NCBI GenBank assembly: GCA_030737875.1
Contig: CM060924.1
Span: 151,212,197-151,276,196, forward strand
Reading direction: 5' to 3'
DNA: 64,000 bases
From: Allium sativum
Lineage: Eukaryota; Streptophyta; Magnoliopsida; Asparagales; Amaryllidaceae
Below the pieces are notes generated by a model. That model was not told where the DNA came from. It was given only the letters and a program-made list of their open reading frames with translations, and searched no databases. Positions 57,965 through 64,000 of this stretch are shown here, piece after piece. Position 1 is the stretch's first letter. Each line of letters starts with the position of its first letter. The position numbers and the translations under genes were made by a program.

Positions 57965-59433
57965 TGTAACAACCCAGAAAATCAGAACCAATTTAAAAAT
58001 TTTATTTTGGCTATTTTAATGAATTTTGAATATTTTAAATAATAACATCAAAAAAAATATTTTCGATGAAGTTAGAGCGAATAATTTTATTTTAACTATA
58101 AAGCAAGCCTGAAATGGCACGGTAGTTTTAAAATTCGATTTCTAATTTCCAATGAATATACAGAATTCAATATAACTCAGAATTGGACGAAACAAGAAGT
58201 GTTTGAATCTGTTTAATGATATATTTCTAACGAAGTTAAGAAACTGAGATTTCACTTTAAAGAGTGTAAGTTACGTCTAGTTTAAAATTCAGAAAAGTCG
58301 CTATAGCATTTATATATATATATTAATATATATATATATATATATACATAAAGGACTTAAAAAAAGCCATTTTGCAAACGACCTCCGTTTTTGATGAAAC
58401 CATTTTTGTCGGATCCGGGATGTCAAATTATTGCTAGATTCCAATTTTCACAATTTTTGAAATCAATATGTGGGCGGGGCGCATTTAAACGCGTTTGACC
58501 AGTTTAAGTCAATTTTAATCGACTGGAAAATGGCCATTTCTCAGACGGTCTTCAAATTTGACGAAATTAATTTTGTTAGGACCGTATCGTAAATACGAAG
58601 CTAGAAATAATTTTTTCTGGAATTTACGGAGTCAGTATGTGGCCTCCGTAAATTAAAATGTACGTTTAAATTCAATACACATTGATTTATATTTTAATTT
58701 CAGCAAAAACTGATCGTAACAGTCGAATTGGCTTGTGAAACATATCCCATTGTGTCCAGAATGGGGGTAATTAGCTAGGGGAATTAGTCGTTGGAGTTGA
58801 TTTGGGGTTCGGACATAAAACCCTAATTATAAGAATTAATTAATAATAAAATATATTATATATAATATCTCGTTTACAACCCCCGTTATAATTCTTTCCC
58901 ATCGGTTTTCTTTAAAGAAAATCAAAAAAACCCAAATCGATTGACGGAACCCACGCTCACCCCACCTCCCCTCGCCGGACCTCCACCGTCGCACCGCGTC
59001 CAAGCCCCCTACCTCGTGTCGCCCTCTCTTTCCATTCCCCCACTAAAGCCACCGTTCCCCCAATCCGAACCCCCCTTCCTAAAATCAACCAGCGCCGCCA
59101 ACGCGTAGGGCCCACCTCCGATGCGCCGCCCTATCCATTCCCCCCCTGACCGCACTTCAATGCATTCCCCCCCTTCGGCGAGCATCAACTCCTCCACCTC
59201 AGACCGAAACAGCGAGCGCCCTCCTCCGAACGAAAGTGAGTATTTTTTGATTTCTCTATTATAGAAAATCTGTTTTTCTTTGCTATATGAAATCTTACTT
59301 CCTTTATTAAATAAAGTTATGAATTTTAAAATATGAAGCTATAATTTTTATTGTATAAAGGTTGGATTTTTATAATATGAAAGGAAATATTTTTATGATA
59401 GATGAAAGGTAGGATTTTTATATATGGATTAAT
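57965..59433 (+). repeat. Element C 3' LTR, first part
   Basis: It starts TGTAACAACCC and follows 41545-43012 closely. It is interrupted by G at ATTAAT and resumes at 62676. A (TA)n expansion near 58314-58346 differs from the 5' LTR. Confidence 0.9.
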
Positions 59434-62400
59434 TGTAACACCCCGAGAATTCTATGACTGTGAAATTTACAAATTAAAGTATAATTAATCTGAAATCAAA
59501 GAACTAAGGGAAACGGGGTACGCCATTGCGTTCGTCTCGGAAAAATACGCGAAATAGAGTCCGAGTTTTCGAAAAACGGAGTCCGTATGAAGAAGATATG
59601 GCCTTCGGAAGTTTTGAATTAAATTTAAAATTCAAACAGAATAAAATAATTAAAAATCGGGCCAAGTGGGCCAGGGCAAATAAACATCCGCCTAGGCCAC
59701 CCAGGTCGACTGGGCTGTCGACCTGGGCTACCCATGTCGACAGGGCTGTCGACAGCCCTGTCGACAGGGGTGTCGACCTGGTCGAGCCCAGTCAACCTGG
59801 CTGGCCAGGTCTGTGTTTGGTCGAATTTCAGTGGTATGCTTGGTCATTAGGGCTAGGTGGCGGGTTTTCATTGGTCTCTCTATCTAATGAATGGCTACGA
59901 TCTAACCTAGCAACATCAATGGTCCTAATCAATTCCTAACCTCTATATAAACAACCCTAGACTAAACCCTAATCTATTCATTCAAATTAAGAACATAGCC
60001 GCCATGTTGCTGAGGAATGACAAAGAGTAGCCGCCAACTAGAGAGGGAATTAGGAAGAAAGTTCTAAAGCCTAAAGCAATTCAAGTAACCTAAAGCCAAT
60101 CAATTCAACAAAGGAATCATATCTCTTAATTAGAGAATTCGCCGCAACCATTGTAAGTAGAGTATTACTTTGGTATAAATAAACAACTGTGTTGATGTGT
60201 ATGCTTGAATTGTGGCAATGGAAGTAATTCATATTTGTGAAAAATTATGTTATTCGGTATAAAGAACTACATGCGGTAGTTCTATGCAAATATACGTTTG
60301 GAATATTGCGCAAATTGTGTAATCTATGTTGAAGCTACATGTATGTAGTTAATTGAAATTCATGCAAGTTTGGGGCTTTGTTATTATGTCGTCATGATGT
60401 ATATGTTTGTGCATAAATCATTTTGCAAGTAATTGAAACAAGTTGGTTGTTATAGTTCATATGAAACTATGTTGGAATTTTGACACCATAATCCATGTAT
60501 TAAGTCATGCTTTTGCAAACTTATGGCTAGGCTATGAATGATATTTGGCATAATTGAAATCTATGATTAAGTCTATCTTGTTTAAAAGAATTATATGATG
60601 ACATATGTAAGACATGGCTAGGTTAGACTCAAAAATCCCTTTTTGCAAGTTTCAAGCAAACACCATGTTTAGGAATATTTATGCATAAGTATGTTTATAC
60701 CATCGTTATGTGATTGGACTTAAATTATGATTAAGTTGAACTATGCTATGTTCATGCTAGAAGTATTTATGCCATGCTTATGTTTGACATTATGCCATGT
60801 TTATGCTAGAGGTATTTATGCCATGCTTATGTTTGACATTATGCTATGATTATGCTAGGAATATTTATGACATGCTTATGTTTGACATTATGCCTAAATA
60901 AGAATATAGGTTCATGTTGTAGTTAAACCTATGCAAGTTCACATGCTTTGATTCATGTCACCTATGTTACCACTATGCAAGTACACCAATTTCTATTTTG
61001 TATTTCCAACGTCATATTGCAAGTTCATGCGCTCACCTTCCCCTCTTTGTGTATACGCCATAAGCCTCCCCTTTCGCATGGCTAAATTGGGCTTTAAAAG
61101 GCTAAGCCCAATATATATGAACGGACGTGTAAAACGGGGGAAAATAACGTTGGGTTAAAATTAATTAATGAATGAAAATATAAAATAGAAGGGCCCAAAT
61201 TCAAGTATGGGTTGGGCCCGTGATTGGTGTAACCTTTACACCATTGACTTAATAATGGGCCTCAAATATTTACATATAAATAAAGAAGAAAGACAAAATA
61301 TGTAAATGTAGAAAAGACGGTGTGTTTAACCCGAGGTTGGATTGAGTTGTGATGTAAACCTGCCCGGAACCGCCCGACTGTCCAGTGGTCACAACAACAC
61401 CTATCCAATGTGAGAGGTTAAACATGGAGCCCAGTAAGGACCCGAGGTTAGACTGAGTTGTGGCGTAAGACTGCCCGGAACCAACCGGCAACAGGCAGCC
61501 ACAACAATACCTGTCTAATGTGAGAGGTCAGGGCCTTAATAAGACAATTAAGGCTGAGTCAGGATTGTTAGGATTAAGTGGACTAAGACTTAATCAAAAT
61601 GGAACATGCTAAACTAAACGGACTGGTGGGGGTTAGGTTAGAAACACTTAACCAACTTAGCATGTTGGCTAGAGATAGAAAACCTAGTAACGGGGGACCC
61701 TTTTCAGCAGTAACCCTAAAAGGTGTATCATGATACCCTGAAACTAGGCAGGGTGGGGCACGATTACTGGGCTGGAGGTCAAAGCGACGGCGGTGGTGTA
61801 GCAGTGTAGGTTCTAACGGTGTGCGGGCGTGCACGCACTCCGGTGTAGAAAAATAAAGCACTGGGCACCAGTAGCATACCTGTGCATTCTAAGGTTGTGT
61901 CGGGCCGCTGCCATGGGACTTGATACACCCCATGGTGGGACAAGCATAGGTAACTACAGACATCGGGGGCCGTAAGACACATGCAACTATGCGAGTAGGA
62001 GCCGATCATCATTGAATGGATCACATCACTCTGATTATGGGGTGCCAATTGGAAAACTAGTTTATATGGGTTCAGAGATTAACATGGGGTACGATGGTCT
62101 ATTCGACCCTAGACAACTTAACCAAGTTTATAGTGCATGCCCACTTCTTGTTTATACTTATCATACCCAGTTCTTTATTCATAGACAAAGTAGTACTAGA
62201 CTTACTCAGGCTTTATGTCTGACTCTACTTTTCTTTCGTCTTCTTTCTTCCGTTTCCCCCCCCAGGTCCTCAGGGAGGGAACACAGCAGCTTGACCAGCC
62301 TTACCATCCAGCTTGAAGAAGAAGAGAAATGTATTGCTTGGACTTTCCTGTTTTGAACTATGGCTTTGGACAATCCACTATGGGGACTCTTGCAGTTTAT

Positions 62401-62670
62401 CTATGTTTTATTTATGCTTCTTTAAATAATGTACTCAAGACATATTATGAAAATGTTATGTTATGTTTTTGGAAAGGATGTAAGACAATCATGGTGATGT
62501 TTTGTAAAACGTATTTGTTTTTATGAAATAAAAAGTTTGTTGCTCTTCCGCTGTTTACAAATATGTGTTCTTATATCTGTCTTGTATATCTGTGACTTGT
62601 ACTTATAAACCTCCACCAAAATTAGGCCATTCCCTTTGAGAGTGACCCTAAACGGAGGTGGGGTGTTTCA
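59434..62670 (+). mobile_element. G: solo LTR of family A, 3237 bp
   Basis: It starts TGTAACACCCCGAGAATT and ends GGGGTGTTTCA, as in A. The TSD is TTAAT at 59429-59433 and 62671-62675. The filled site is seen intact at 43004-43015 in the C 5' LTR. It carries the GTCGAC cluster (59704-59777), TATA (59942-59951), GTAAGTA (60153), hairpins (61333-61419 and 61444-61529) and the acceptor CCCCAG (62265). Confidence 0.95.
61333..61529 (+). other. LTR hairpin pair (G)
   Basis: Unit 1 has TTGGAT/ATCCAA and GTTGTGA with a TCACAAC partner. Unit 2 has TTAGAC/GTCTAA and GTTGTGGC/GCCACAAC. Both match A. Confidence 0.62.
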
Positions 62671-62675
62671 TTAAT

Positions 62676-63057
62676 GAAATAAAAGTATGATTTTTATTTA
62701 CGTATGATAATAAAAATATGATTTTTTTTATGTGTATGATAATAAAAATATTGTTTTTATGTAGGTATGGTAATAAAAATATGATTTTTATATATGTATG
62801 ATAATAAAAATATGATTTTTTATATGTGTACGATAAAAAAAATGATTTTTATATATGTATGATAATAAAAATAAGATTTTTATACACATCGCTTTGAAAT
62901 GAAAATGTGATTTCTCTTTATATGATATGCAAATAATGATGTGATTTTTTATATATATAATAACCATATAAAGTAGTGATTTTTATAATGTTTTCAGTTA
63001 GCGTTATAAAAATATAATCTTTATATAGAAGTTAGCGTTATTAAAATATAATTTTTA
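62676..63057 (+). repeat. Element C 3' LTR, second part
   Basis: After G the C LTR resumes (GAAATAAAAGTATGATTTTTAT) and matches 43014-43400. It is cut at 63057 by H. Confidence 0.88.
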
Positions 63058-64000
63058 TGTAACAACCCGCAAATTCTAAACCAATTTAAAAAATTTATTT
63101 TATAAAATTTTAATGAATTTTGAGAATATAAATTAATTTACTTAAATAATAATGGCTAAAATTTATTTTAATAGAAGTTAAAACGAATAAATTTAATTTA
63201 ATTATAAAGGGAGTTAGAAATAGCGCGGTAGTTTAGAAATTTGATTTTGAACTTTAACTGAATGGACATGATTCAAAATAAAACAGAATTAAGCGAAACC
63301 AAAATTATTTAAATCTGTTTAATCATATCTTTCTAACGAATCTGAAAAACTGAAATTTCACTTTATACATCACAAGTTGTGTCCAGTTTAAAATTTAGAA
63401 AAGTCGCTGTAGATTTTATATATATATATTAATTAAATATTTTGGCCTTAAAAATTGCCATTTTTCAAACAGTCTCAGAATTCGACGAAATTAGTCTTGT
63501 TAGAACCGTATCGTCAAAACAAAGCCAAAAATAAATTTTCTGAAATTTTCTGAGTATGTATGTGGCCCCGGCATATTTAAATGTACCGTAAATATTTAAT
63601 TAATTAATTTTTAATGTAAATTTAAATAAACTTTCTACCGATTTCGAAATTGGGCCCCGAGACATGTCCCATTGCGTTCAGAAGGTGTCAAAACCTTAAG
63701 AACGACAGTAAGCAAGCCCAATTCGGAGACAGTCCAGAAATCTCACTTTAAAACACGCTTTTCAAGAATTATATTATTAAAAAAAAATTAAACACTAATA
63801 TCCATGAGCGGCCGCCGTCCTTTTCTGCGAAGGGGTGAAAACGTTCGATTTTCGATTGTTAATTACTTCAAATTCGCTCAATGAAAATCGACATATAATA
63901 TACCAAATCGAAGAGAATTGAGAGAGCTTCGAATCCGTACGTGGATGATCGGATTTAATGGAGTGTGGTGGCCGGGGTTTGACCGAGAAGGGCCACCGTT
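63058..64000 (+). mobile_element. H: start of another family C-type LTR, runs off the window
   Basis: It starts TGTAACAACCCGC within the C 3' LTR. The first 600 bp share the C motifs in order (GCGCGGTAGTTT, AAAAGTCGCTGTAG, CAGAATTCGACGAAATTAG, CCCATTGCGTTCAGAAGG) but at lower identity than the two C LTRs share with each other. The other end and TSD are outside. Confidence 0.8.

Larger units (their letters stand above)
41545..63057 (+). mobile_element. Element C: non-coding element with about 6.2-kb LTRs, split by B, G and H
   Basis: The 5' LTR is 41545-47593 plus 56774-56919. The interior is 56920-57964. The 3' LTR starts at 57965 and is still unfinished where H begins at 63058. The PBS is near 56923 and a purine-rich PPT AAGTGGAGGAGA ends near 57962. 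No gag or pol motif occurs anywhere in it, so it is a large non-autonomous (LARD-like) element. The left duplicate may be AAAAT (41540-41544); the right end is not in the window. Confidence 0.88.

Overview
This is repeat-rich nuclear DNA of a flowering plant. I see no host gene that can be called with confidence and no tRNA, rRNA, CRISPR or bacterial system. Almost all of the 64 kb is nested Ty3/gypsy LTR retrotransposons. The plant assignment rests on Tekay-type chromovirus polyproteins with a C-terminal chromodomain, a Tat/Retand-type element with two RNase H domains, and very long LTRs with TGTAACACCCC termini. The species cannot be told from the sequence.

Layout. (A) 1-9529: Tekay-like element on the + strand, its 5' LTR cut by the window edge. 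Gag-pol is one reading frame broken by two nonsense codons. The 3' LTR is 6288-9529. (Gap) 9530 to about 13570: AT-rich decayed sequence with antisense LTR-like motifs and a weak unrecognised ORF pair. (E) about 13570-39532: an old Tat/Retand element. A 659-bp mini-LTR sits in its 5' LTR (14512-15170) and element D sits in its gag (16724-32801, TSD GCCAC). (D) is a decayed Tekay-like element with a large pol deletion, and its 3' LTR carries a 6.1-kb solo LTR of family C (25684-31790, TSD GGGTG). (F) 39806-41544: antisense part of a family C LTR, cut by (C), which starts at 41545. C has LTRs of about 6.2 kb around only about 1 kb of non-coding interior. Its 5' LTR is split by (B) 47594-56773 (TSD ATATT), a minus-strand gag-only element with an intact 302-codon gag. 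Its 3' LTR is split by (G) 59434-62670 (TSD TTAAT), a solo LTR of family A, and by (H) 63058 to the window end, another family C-type LTR.

How the parts may work together. A, B and D are related: they share LTR ends, primer-binding site, polypurine tract, 3' untranslated motifs and promoter layout. B has only gag and would need reverse transcriptase and integrase from an A- or D-like partner. Family C has no coding region at all and would depend on others completely.

The most interesting signals are inside the LTRs of A, B, D and G. (1) Two adjacent copies of a roughly 87-nt hairpin have stems that change in a compensatory way between copies and families while the loop (GCCCGG-AACC-GCCCGG) is kept. 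(2) A splice donor just after the promoter and a polypyrimidine-CAG acceptor near the LTR end define a putative 2.1-2.5 kb leader intron that would contain both hairpins. (3) Clusters of GTCGAC palindromes lie upstream of the TATA box. These are read from sequence only; no alignment, folding or database search was run.
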